From Climacteris rufus (taxonomy: Eukaryota > Chordata > Aves > Passeriformes > Climacteridae), in contig VZRZ01001922.1 in assembly GCA_013398175.1 (NCBI GenBank), positions 686,140 through 750,139 on the forward strand: DNA of 64,000 nucleotides, given 5' to 3'. The notes under the pieces are model-generated. The model did no database searches, was not told where the DNA came from, and was given only the letters and a program-made list of their open reading frames with translations. Below are positions 12,501 through 21,076 of the stretch, one piece after another. Each line of letters starts with the position of its first letter. Position 1 is the first letter of the stretch. Position numbers and translations under genes: made by a program.

Positions 12501-15500
12501 GCTGATTTATCCTTTATTTCTGTTTTTTAGAACATTCGCACAGACATTGTTATGGATGTTGGTACCAGCCTGAACCCAGCCATAGATATAGGACAGGTAA
12601 GTGAAATAGCGTGGCTATTTCCATCATGTTAAAGTGATCACACTACTCTCAGGCTTTTTAATTTATTATCCCTCTCCAAGGAGTGCCTTTGAAAACACAG
12701 CATTTTAAACTTGGCCCAGAATTACATAGGGAAATATTCTGTTAGGGCTGTTTTGTTTTTTTTTACCTGGGATATTAAAACTACAGGACATTGTCCAGTC
12801 CCCACCCCACTGATGTTCTTCAGCATCTGCCTTGCCTAAAAAATGAATCTTAATACTAATATGGTTGAATAACCTTGACCCAGTTGAATCAGTTTCTACA
12901 ACGTGACATGGGAGACAAAATCCCACACCTGATATTTATCCTGTCTGTCAATATGAAGTTTATTTAATTCAGTGAAAATTCTTCTTTGACTAAAGAGTTA
13001 GAGTGGCAGATTCTGTCCTCCAGCTGCTGCTGTGTAGAGTTCTCAACAGGAAGTTGGACCAGTCCCTTATCTTGCAAAGTCCTTGGGCAGGCACAAGCTC
13101 ACTTCAATATTTTGTGCAGCAATAATCACAATATCTCTCATCAGATAAGGGTAATAAACACAAGGTTGTTTGATAGACCAAGAGATGCTTATCTAGCCAT
13201 CTTAGCTCCCTGGCTAACTCTAGATGTTGATATGGTGTAACTCCAGGGAAATTGCTGCAGGATTTGGGGTTACAGGAGAGCATGAGTTGCAGAGCTCTGC
13301 TATAGCTAAAATGAAACTTCTTTGAAAGCAACAGTTTTTCTGAAAGAGACTTTTTTGGAAGTGGTCAAGGGGAGAAGGAAATCTTCTGTCTTTGCAGCCT
13401 GCCAGTTTAGGCTTGGGAATTGAGAAATGGGCTACATAGAGCCTGTCAAAGGGGTCTTCAATTCCTGTGTCCTGCCCTGAGTTGCTGCAGAGGATCTGGG
13501 GTCACAGGAGAGAAAGGATGTTGCATGAGTGCAGGAACACAAGTACACAGAGCTGGGTTAATGGATGCTTGTGCCAAATCTTTAGACTGGTCTGGCTGCC
13601 AGATATCTCAGTGGGCAACAGAGAGCAGAGCTTCTTCATGCAGCCATGTTCAAGGACATCCTCCTCTCATAATTTTTCTTTTCTCCTAAAATTTACAGTA
13701 GAAAAAATATACAAAGAAGTTTTTAGTACTTAAATGGATATAGGAGTGTTTTTGCAGGTGTCTGTGCTGGTTACATGATAATATGCAGCACTTAGGCAGC
13801 ATTTATACTGAAATAGCAAGCATAAAATAGTCTTCAGATATTTCATCTTTAGTCCTTTTAGTCTACTTGTCCTTTGAATTATCAGCAAGTTCAACTCATT
13901 CATCTGCCTGTGAAGAAATCAGTATTGTAGCATTGTTTTTTTTTTTTCTCTTCCTAGTTGTTTCATCAGAAAATTCCTGTCTTGCTTTTACAGAAAATCT
14001 GTTTGCATGTATTTGTAAACTGCTTCACCTGCCAGGGAAATGCAGGCACATCGTTGTGGGAACACAGGAATTGTGCAAAGATTGCACCCAGCAGAAGGGA
14101 CAAGGGTTGAGAGATAAAAAGCAGGACCTCAGTCAGGTGGGGGAGGGCTGAAAACTCTGGTGGATGTCATCACTGTTTGTTTTTGTGCAGGAGAGAACAG
14201 CAACAACAAAACCTTGTAACCTTGTTTGGCTGTGTCTGCAGATAGAAGGAGCCTTTGTCCAAGGCATTGGGCTCTTCACCATGGAGGAGCTGCGCTACTC
14301 TCCCGAAGGGAACCTGTACACTCGGGGGCCTGGCATGTACAAAATCCCAGCATTTGGAGACATCCCAACAGAATTCTATGTGTCTCTGCTCCGGGACTGC
14401 CCAAACAGCAAGGCAGTGTACTCATCCAAGGTACTGTGAGATCTGTGGGGCTCTTGCTGCTCTGTAACACTGTGAAGCTGAGTGAGATACAGTAATGATT
14501 CTGTGTGGCTAAATAGTTCATCTCATTACACTGTCTTTACTCTGAGGTCAGGATGATTTTCTGTTTCTTGTCAGAAATGTGTGTACTATCCCTTCTAGTT
14601 AGGAAGAACTGAAATAACCTGCACATTTCTGCCCTGATGGTTCATTAGACAGAAGTGAAGTGGCTTTGCTGTGTCAGAAAGCTGTGTTTTCCTACTGTTT
14701 CTTTAAATGGTCGGGGGGTTGTTTTAGCTCAGTCTTTCCTCACTGATCACACCTGGCAGACTGGAGGCCGTTTTAGCTTCATGCTTCCTCACTCAGCACA
14801 TCTGGTAGACTGAGGTTGACATCTGGAAGGCAAAGCCTCACTCTTGGTTGTGCTCTGTCTAGGCTGTGGGAGAGCCACCTCTGTTCCTGTCTGCCTCAGT
14901 GTTTTATGCCATTAAAGATGCCATCTACTCAGCCAGGAAGGACTCTGGCCTGACTGAACCATTCAGGCTGGACAGCCCTGCCACCCCAGAGAGGATCCGC
15001 AATGCCTGTGTGGACATCTTCACCAAAATGGTAACAGTCTGCTCCCTGGCCAGCCTAGCCCTCCTGGAGAGTGACTGGAAGTCACAGTGACCCCCAGGGC
15101 TGGGATTAGGGCAGGGTGGGGAGGCTGTGTCCCTGCTGAAGTAGATGGGTTTTGTTTCATGGGTGTAATACTTCACTGAACATGCCACCAGCTGAGAGAC
15201 AAATCCACAGCCCAGCTAGGGCTCCCTTTGCAGGAAGGGCTGCTGGACAGTGTCACTGAAGCTCAGTCCATCCCTCCATTCTCCAAGTGTTGTCTGTAGA
15301 ACAAAGGCCCTGACTCATTGTCCTGATGCTCCTGACTATCATCTCTCAGAGAATCATCACATATGGTGAGGGCCACTCTGTGATGTAGTGGTGTCCCTCA
15401 GCAAGGGAGAGAGAGGAAACTGTTACTGAAAATACTCCCTTCTCCTGAATGTTATGGTCACAGGAGTCTCCTTAGAGGCTGTGGACTTGATCTGAAGGAG

Positions 15501-15861
15501 TGCAGGAGTTAACCTGTCACTGTCTCCTGATGGGCTCCTCCTCTGTCACACTGTTGTCCTCTGTCACAGGGCTCTCTACTTAAAGATTATCAGGCCTTCA
15601 ACTAGAGCCAGGCACAGCCTCTAACAGAGGTGTGCTATGAGTGTGCCACAGAAGAGCCGTGAGACAGACATCTCTGTGCTTGGAAAAACTGGGATAGGAG
15701 CTCCCCTCTTCACAAAGTCACCCTCCTCAAAAGGAGCATGGTGGGACATGCTGAACCCCAGCCAGGATCCTCATTTGTTGCTAACTCTGTTATTTTTTTT
15801 CTCTTTATAGTGCCCTTCTGCTGAGCCAGGGACCTTTAAGCCATGGTGTGTGCGTGTGTAA
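469..15861 (+). CDS. XDH: Xanthine dehydrogenase, C-terminal 630 residues in 17 exons (5' part outside window)
   Basis: XDH oxidises hypoxanthine to xanthine and xanthine to urate in the cytosol, passing electrons from a molybdopterin centre through two 2Fe-2S clusters and FAD to NAD+. Joining 17 exons with GT/AG borders and matching phases (1893 nt including TAA) gives 630 residues that align end to end with the molybdopterin half of mammalian XDH. In bovine numbering, worked out by alignment to the remembered mammalian protein, the active-site residues are all present: Gln767 (STQN), Glu802 (GGGFGGKE), Arg880 (MDRALLH), Arg912 and Phe914 (FRGFGG), Phe1009 and Thr1010 (GISFTVP), Glu1261 (AVGEPPLF). 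No stop or frameshift is seen. Arg replaces mammalian Cys992 and Phe replaces Cys1324. The Fe-S and FAD domains must lie before position 1. Aldehyde oxidases are close relatives, but the near-identity to XDH motifs and the neighbouring EHD3 favour XDH. Confidence 0.98.
1588..1712 (+). CDS. XDH: XDH coding exon (2nd in window)
   Basis: Encodes GEMYLGGQEHFYLETHC through STQNPMKTQ. The Gln of STQN at 1692-1694 corresponds to bovine Gln767, which contacts the molybdenum oxo/sulfido group. Acceptor TTTCTAG, donor GTACTG. An open frame continues through the intron on both sides, but the splice borders and homology end here. The next intron is only 158 bp. Confidence 0.95.
1871..2004 (+). CDS. XDH: XDH coding exon (3rd in window)
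   Basis: Encodes EFAANALGVPSNRVVVRVKR, then MGGGFGGKETRS and VVAVAAF, with two bases of a Lys codon. The Glu of GGGFGGKE is bovine Glu802, which helps position purine substrates. Donor GTAAGT. The following 1431-bp intron has nothing recognised. Confidence 0.96.
3436..3523 (+). CDS. XDH: XDH coding exon (4th in window)
   Basis: Encodes TGRAVRCMLDRDEDMLISGG and RHPFLGRYK, a near-invariant block of XDH. Acceptor TTTCACAG, donor GTATGC. The following 628-bp intron has nothing recognised. Confidence 0.95.
4152..4238 (+). CDS. XDH: XDH coding exon (5th in window)
   Basis: Encodes VGFMKNGKVKSLEVSYYSNG and GNSVDLSHG, 29 codons in phase 0. Acceptor TTGACAG, donor GTAAGT. The 1426-bp intron after it has short chance open frames on both strands but no recognisable gene or repeat. 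Confidence 0.94.
5665..5856 (+). CDS. XDH: XDH coding exon (6th in window), active-site arginines
   Basis: Encodes VMDRALLHLDNSYNIPNV through CGLPPEE (64 codons). It includes bovine-equivalent Arg880 (MDRALL), Arg912 and Phe914 (AFRGFGGPQG), which bind and sandwich the purine. Acceptor TTCACCAG, donor GTACAG. The following intron is 475 bp with nothing recognised. Confidence 0.97.
6332..6477 (+). CDS. XDH: XDH coding exon (7th in window)
   Basis: Encodes VRKLNLYNEGDTTHFNQK, LEGFTLRRCWDECLS and ARKKLIEEFN plus two bases of Lys. The donor is GTAGGT at 6478: reading past it gives an in-frame TAG, so the phase-2 junction to the next exon fixes the border. The following 594-bp intron has nothing recognised. 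Confidence 0.95.
7072..7153 (+). CDS. XDH: XDH coding exon (8th in window), position of mammalian Cys992
   Basis: Encodes QNRWKKRGMCIIPTKFGISF and TVPFLNQ. Phe and Thr of ISFTVP match bovine Phe1009 and Thr1010. The Arg codon CGC at 7079-7081 stands where mammals have Cys992 (human Cys993), one partner of the disulfide in XDH-to-oxidase conversion. Acceptor CTTGCAG, donor GTGTGT. The following intron is 577 bp. Confidence 0.95.
7731..7826 (+). CDS. XDH: XDH coding exon (9th in window)
   Basis: Encodes AGALVHVYTDGSVLLTHGGT and EMGQGLHTKMIQ. The HGGTEMGQG segment is a family signature near the molybdopterin. Acceptor TTTTGTAG, donor GTAATA. The following intron is 724 bp, with nothing recognised. 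Confidence 0.96.
8551..8679 (+). CDS. XDH: XDH coding exon (10th in window)
   Basis: Encodes VASRSLGVPTSKIYISETST, NTVPNTSPTAASVSAD and INGMAVH (43 codons). Acceptor CTCTGCAG, donor GTATGG. The 986-bp intron after it is AT-rich without recognised features. Confidence 0.96.
9666..9740 (+). CDS. XDH: XDH coding exon (11th in window)
   Basis: Encodes NACQTILKRLEPIKQSNPKG and SWEDW (25 codons). Acceptor TTTTTAG, donor GTAAGC. The 841-bp intron that follows has nothing recognised. Confidence 0.95.
10582..10634 (+). CDS. XDH: XDH coding exon (12th in window)
   Basis: A 53-bp exon encoding IKTAYESCVSLSATGFY plus two bases of Arg. Acceptor TTTGCCAG, donor GTGAGT. The 1123-bp intron that follows has nothing recognised. 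Confidence 0.93.
11758..11872 (+). CDS. XDH: XDH coding exon (13th in window)
   Basis: Encodes IPNVGYDFEKNEGTPFSYFS and YGVACSEVEIDCLTGDHK. Acceptor TATCAAG after a T-rich tract, donor GTGAGG. The 658-bp intron after it contains an A-run near 12218-12230. Confidence 0.95.
12531..12596 (+). CDS. XDH: XDH coding exon (14th in window)
   Basis: Encodes NIRTDIVMDVGTSLNPAIDI and GQ (22 codons). Acceptor TTTTTTAG, donor GTAAGT. The 1645-bp intron that follows is the longest XDH intron in the window, with no recognised feature. Confidence 0.95.
14242..14430 (+). CDS. XDH: XDH coding exon (15th in window)
   Basis: Encodes IEGAFVQGIGLFTMEELRYS through LLRDCPNSKAVYSSK (63 codons), strongly conserved in XDH. 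Acceptor TCTGCAG, donor GTACTG. The 432-bp intron after it carries a tandem duplication of about 49 bp. Confidence 0.96.
14721..14818 (+). repeat. Two-copy tandem duplication of about 49 bp in an XDH intron
   Basis: Copy 1 begins GTTTTAGCTCAGTCTTTCCT at 14721 and copy 2 begins GTTTTAGCTTCATGCTTCCT at 14770. Both contain TTCCTCACT, CACA(C/T)CTGG and AGACTG in the same order. The copies differ at several sites, so the duplication is not recent. It ends about 45 bp before the acceptor of the next XDH exon. Confidence 0.8.
14863..15030 (+). CDS. XDH: XDH coding exon (16th in window), catalytic glutamate
   Basis: Encodes AVGEPPLFLSASVFYAIKDA through RIRNACVDIFTKM (56 codons). Glu of GEPP (bovine Glu1261) is the general base of hydroxylation. 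Compared with mammals, about three residues are missing in the variable SARKDSGLTEPF segment. Acceptor GTCTAG, donor GTAACA. The 780-bp intron after it has nothing recognised. Confidence 0.97.
15811..15861 (+). CDS. XDH: XDH terminal coding exon
   Basis: Encodes CPSAEPGTFKPWCVRV and a TAA stop at 15859-15861. Acceptor CTTTATAG. The KPWxVRV ending matches mammalian XDH. The first Cys aligns with rat Cys1316, but the rat Cys1324 position is Phe (TTT, 15835-15837). Confidence 0.95.
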   Translation, partial: CPSAEPGTFKPWCVRV

Positions 15862-16155
15862 AAGGGAAGCTGGAGTAGCAAACTCTGCTGATACTGAGCT
15901 TACACCAGAGGAATCACAAGGCAGTAGGACTATAATGGAGAAAAAAAAATACCTGTGTTCATGTGGCTCACCCACTGATTCATGGAGCTTTTACATTTAA
16001 TTGTCCAATCATTGTTTTCTCTAGGAGAGGGAATTGCTGCCAGATCATAGCTGTGATGTAAATTCAAATGAAGAGTTAAGTGGAAGGTGATGTTATCCAG
16101 GTGTAATTGAAAAATCTTACAGGTTTCAAATAAAATTGCTGCAAGGATGCCTATT
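15862..16155 (+). other. XDH: XDH 3' UTR
   Basis: The stretch from the XDH stop to just past the first canonical AATAAA on the plus strand. The exact cleavage site is inferred, about 15-25 nt after the signal. A later ATTAAA at 16544-16549 could serve a longer form. Confidence 0.6.
16129..16134 (+). terminator. XDH polyadenylation signal AATAAA
   Basis: Canonical hexamer about 270 nt after the XDH stop codon, the first on this strand in the 3' UTR. Confidence 0.65.
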
Positions 16156-19100
16156 ACCAGCCAATGTGAAATAGCAGGGTGGTTGTTTTTTTTCCTGCTG
16201 TGGGGAAAAGATGTATCACCTTGTGATGCTGTGCCAAGACGGACTTAAATATGTTGAGCCCAGACATACGGTCCTTCTGCTGAGATGGGGGACGGTGTAA
16301 AAGGTGCTGAGGGCTGGACCTGTTGTGTCCTCTCTGCACACAAAGCCAGCTCTGTCCTAGAGAAATGAGCAGGACTTTTGATATTGGCTAATGAAGATGG
16401 TCTCACCTGTGTAACAAAAGTGTTTCAGAGGAAAATGCTGAAATGTGACCAATAACTGCTTTACCCCAAGTTCAATGAGCATTGCTTTGTCTGCACTGGG
16501 GCTTTAATGAGATACTAGTGCAAGTGCTGCCTTGTCTTCTCTGATTAAAGATAAAAGCTAAACATACCAGGAGGACTTCCAGTAAGATGCTGCTTTGTTT
16601 GACACAGACTTTTCCCATCCCACACCTCCACATCTTTCCCTATCCTTTAAATAGGAAAGGACATCAGAGACCTTTGAGTAACAGAGAAATTTGCTCATCG
16701 TTGTTCCCAAGGCAATTTATACCAGCCTAGGCAAGGGACACGAGGAGGATGGACACAGCTGGGGATTAGCTGGCTCTGGGTGCCCTCTAGGGTCAATCCC
16801 TTGCTGTCATGTCCTTGCCTTCTTTTCAAGATAACTCTTAGTTTTGCTGAATGTAAGAGAATGGGTACATTTTGCTACAGGGACTGCTTGTCTAAAAAAT
16901 GTGCTGACTGTGTGATGGCCTGGTGTCATCTGGGTTGAATGTATTTTTCATGTTGGTTTTAGTGCTGGGCACCCCTCTTGACAGGTTTTGTCACTGTCAG
17001 ATTCCACACTGGAGCATCATGTTATCTCTAGGTGATGTCAGCCATCTAGTGTGCCTGCTTATCATTTGCAAACTGTTATCTGTTTCTCTGGCCCACAGCT
17101 TTATGAAAACATCCTTTTTCTATTTTTGCACTCCCAGGGCCATCAAAAAAATATGGTACAAGAGGATGTAACTCCTTATATAAAATTTTCTCACATACAG
17201 ACTTCTTAAAATTGGCCTCCATCTTAGGACTGAACAATGTATGCTCAGTGTGAATTATTTTTTAAGCACTCCAGGGTATATTGCTTGGAAAAGTGTAGAT
17301 TTGTTTCTCAACTTAAAATATTATGGTTCTACCATCTAGAAGAAGGAGATTTGTGTATGTGAGTTGCAGAAAGTATTTTCTGCCTGTTGGGCTTGCTATG
17401 TAATTGTTTTATTAATTGAAATACAATATTGGTGTTTCTTAAGCTCTGAGGTACTGGGAAAGAACACGTTGTTTTCTCCTAAAAGTTGACAATATGTAAA
17501 AAAAAAACTTCTTAGAGAAGAAAATGTGAATTTGTGTACAAGAACAGCTGTTGGAGCCTGTGTATCCACATTCTTGGGTGTCCAGGAAGGGATACAAGAT
17601 AGAAAGTCTGTAAGGTAGATTGGTATCAGCTCTGTTCCTGTCACATCTACCTCATGGGACTCCTGGACAGGCTCATTCAGGATGAGAAGAAATACAAAGG
17701 TAATGTGTGTTAATGCAGAGCATGGGGAGACACAGGCAGAGTGGAATATCAAGGAGCTTCCAGTGTCATTCCAGGGGAAAGCTGCCAGCGCTCATGAGAG
17801 GCCCACCGCCTGTGAGGGTCCTGGGACATGTTGGGATGTCACCAGCAGGATGAGTAGGTGCTCTTTATCCCCCTGGTTTTGGGAGCATCTTTTTCATCAT
17901 TTCAGGGTGTGTTTGTGTCTCACACAGTCACTGCCTGGACAGGTGAATTTTTTTAAAATTAGATGCATCGTCTGTTTTGCTATTTGCTTTGTGGGTTAAT
18001 TGGAAGTGTATTTGCTGAGTTATGTGTACATGCAGTGGTCGGAGCAGACCTGTGGAGCCAGTTTTGCTGCCCATCAGCCAGCCACTTTTTCCCAGGCACC
18101 AGCCCTTGCCCTGAAGCCCACCCCAGCTTGGGGCCCTCTTGCTACCCTTGCCCAGCTGATGGGGGCAAGAAACACCTCTCTTTTGGGGTGCACTGCAATT
18201 GAATGTCAGTTATATCAAACACTCGGGGAAGGAAATGGTATAAAATCAGCGTTGCAAAGTAATTGCAGGAACCAGTTTTGAGGGTGTAGGGAAAAGGGAA
18301 GCTTGGAGGCTAATAGGAATTTACAGAGAGATCATTGTAATACCTGGCTGTGCTGTGGGTGAGACAGACTCTGAGGAATAGGAAGCTGAGATTTTCATGT
18401 CATCTCTCAATGTCTTAACATTTCATGCATTGCTTTGCCATGGAACTAAGTGCCAGGCACCTTAGGAAGGGACTGGGACCTGCTGTGGAGGGCTGGCAAG
18501 AAGAAAAGGTCCCTGACATGAGGCATGTTCTGCACTACAGAGCTGTTGGGGAGCAGCTCTCCTGTCCTGAGTGCACAGCACTGTCCCTGCCAGGGGCTGT
18601 GTCACATCTCCTCACGCACATCTTGCTGTGTGGGGTTTCAGCTCGCCGTCACTGAAAGCTACTTATGAAGAGAAAAAAGTTCCTTTTCTAGTACTTTCCA
18701 GTGAAATAGAGCATGGATGCAAGACTCTAATTTAATGACACATAACTGGAAATTTGCTGCTTCTCTTCTTCCAGAACTCTATCCTCAGAAGAGGAACTGT
18801 GCCATCTTGCTAGACCATAAAGTACTGCGCACAGTAACGGCTCTTAATTAGTAATTCCTGCAGCTAGAGAGTTTGTGGGAGCATGAAAGGAGCCCAGCTG
18901 ATCTGATGTCTTAATGCTATTAATTGCATGGCCCTCGGTGGGAGAAGGAGGCCAAGGTTTTGGTAATTATTTTAGGTCAGATCTAATCAACAGTTTGCAC
19001 TATCATTCTTTAATGAGCATTGTCAAATTGGTACCGTGAACGTACGCGGAATTCTCTGTGAATGTCACAACATTGCAAAATAAAGCTGCTAAATATTCTG

Positions 19101-20261
19101 GAAACAAGTATGCTCTGGTAAAAGCCTGTCATGATTTGAAATCTAGACAGCTTCAGCTCATCCTTGGTATTTGTTTGACTAAGCTGGACCCTTCCCAGAG
19201 GCTGTGAGTCAGGCCAGCTCAGTGACCGAAGCTGGGTGAGGGTGGGCGGTTTCTCTGGGCTGCCCAGCTGGCTGAAGCAGTGAGCCAGCTGGAGAGCCTG
19301 GGCCACGCTGGCACCCAAGTCTGAAAGAAAGCAGAGCCAGTCCTCCCATTTCTCTGCCAGCAGGGGCTTGTAGCAGCTGCATCCTGTTTTCCACAGCAGC
19401 ACAGTGCTGCCTCCTGAGGCATCTTGAGGCTTCTAGCCACTTCCACAGGGCCCACCAGTTGTTGAGACAAGGTGGAAGGCAATCTGTCTGATGGTGTGGC
19501 TGGTACCTGGTCCACACTGACATATCCTGGTCTCTGGGCTAGAGCACCGACCTGAAAGCTGGCCTTGGCCCATTGGAGTCAGCCCTGGAAGGAGGGGAGC
19601 CAAACTCAAAACTTGTGAATGGAGCAAGCATCGTGTCCCATCCCCAGGGCCCACTGGAGCCTAAATACGTAGGACATGTGAGGTTGTAAAACAGGAACAG
19701 TGCCCACAGAACAGATAAGACCAAATGACTGCCAGGCCTGACCTTCCCTAAGCATGAAAAGATTGGGGACATTGCCAGTGGCTCCCCAGAAGGGTGTGCC
19801 ACCCTGTGTCATATCTCAGCCTTCAGGTGATGTGCTCCTTTGGGAACACTCCTTGTGTCTTTGCGGGGAGATTTGTCATGAAGGAGCCATTTCCAAACCT
19901 CTTGGTCCAAGAGGGTGCCCAGAGTAGGAAATATCAGTGTGGGCAGAGCATGGGTGGTACTGCTGTGGCTTGCAACAGGTCCAACCCATCCCACCCCAAA
20001 CCCCATCACAGTTCAGTTCATGCAGTTTTCCAAGTCCCAGTGCCACGAGTTTCCCCAGTGCCTGCTCTTGTCGTGTGTAAACACAATTCAACCTCGTTGA
20101 TCCCCCATCCCTGGCAGTGGTCTGCCTCGGGTCTCTGACATGCCTTTTGGAGCTGTGACCTGGAAAACCACACTGCCCGCGGCTGGGAAGCAAAGGCCTG
20201 TCAGGATTTCGAAGCACTTGCTTTTGGAGTAAGGCTCTCTGAGACTGTTCCTCCAGGCAGG
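16156..20261. other. Intergenic stretch between convergent XDH and the sulfotransferase gene
   Basis: No gene is supported. Chance open frames on both strands lack homology or splice context. The part nearest 20262 presumably contains the 3' UTR of the minus-strand sulfotransferase; the only minus-strand signal noticed is an ATTAAA (TTTAAT on plus at 19009-19014), about 1.25 kb past its stop. An AT-rich patch at about 18.8-19.1 kb has several TAATTA-type cores. Confidence 0.6.
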
Positions 20262-21076
20262 CTATTTCTCCCAGGTCACTGCAGTGCTGGGGCGGTCTGA
20301 CAGGAAACTGCTAGAAAACGGGAAAGCAGCAAGGTCCCGGCGGTAGAAACGAGACAGCTGCTGCTTCTGCTGGGCTGACAGCTCGCTGAACATCTGCTCT
20401 GACAACCAGCTGTAGGTCCACTGCACCTGGGTGTCGGTGAGCTCGGGGAGCAGGCCGGGCACGGGCAGCCCGGCCTGGCGCAGCAGGTGGCCCAGCTCCT
20501 GCCTGAGGAAGCCGAACATCACCACGTAGTCATACCGGACGAGGCAGGGCCGGCAGAGGCTGACGAGCGGTTTCCAAGCCGCGCTGGCGTTGTGCGTTCC
20601 GCTGTCTAAGACGTCCTGGACAAAGCTGCTGAAGGAGGGGTTGATGCCCATGCCTTGCAGGAACGTGGCAATCAGCCGGTGGAAAGGGTCCCTGACAAAC
20701 AGCACTTTGGTGTAAGACCCCAGCATGGCCTTCACCTCCGTCTGGTTGAACGTGCTCAGCTGTGGCTCCTTAGCGTGCTGCCCACGGTAGGGAAGCGGCC
20801 CGGGGAGCGTCACGTTGTCCTCCTCCAGCTTCTCCAAAAGCTGCTGCCATTCCTCCACCCCTGTGGATGGCACTTGGCAGTAGAGGAGGTCCAGCTTGGT
20901 GCTGACTCTCAGATTCGAGAGCAGGGAGGCTCTCTCATCCTGGCTGCTGGGCAGTGTGGTGACTTTGCCTGCTTGGCTGCAGAAAGCTCTCAGTCTCTTC
21001 TTCCTGAGCTGCTGCACGTGAAGGAAGGTGTCCAGTGTCAAAGTGAAGCCCTCCTCTGCCTTGGGGGCCAGGTCAC
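20262..21076 (-). CDS. Sulfotransferase-like gene, exon 2 (luminal domain)
   Basis: Open for 271 codons to a TAG at 20264-20262. The exon begins after the acceptor TATCCCAG (reverse strand) with two bases that complete a Gly codon, then DLAPKAEEGFTLTLDTFLHV. No internal ATG is needed as a start, because the splice joins the exon to the anchor exon. The base composition is richer in G+C and CpG than the flanks, as expected of coding sequence. Carrying the whole catalytic domain in one exon is common in this family. Confidence 0.88.
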
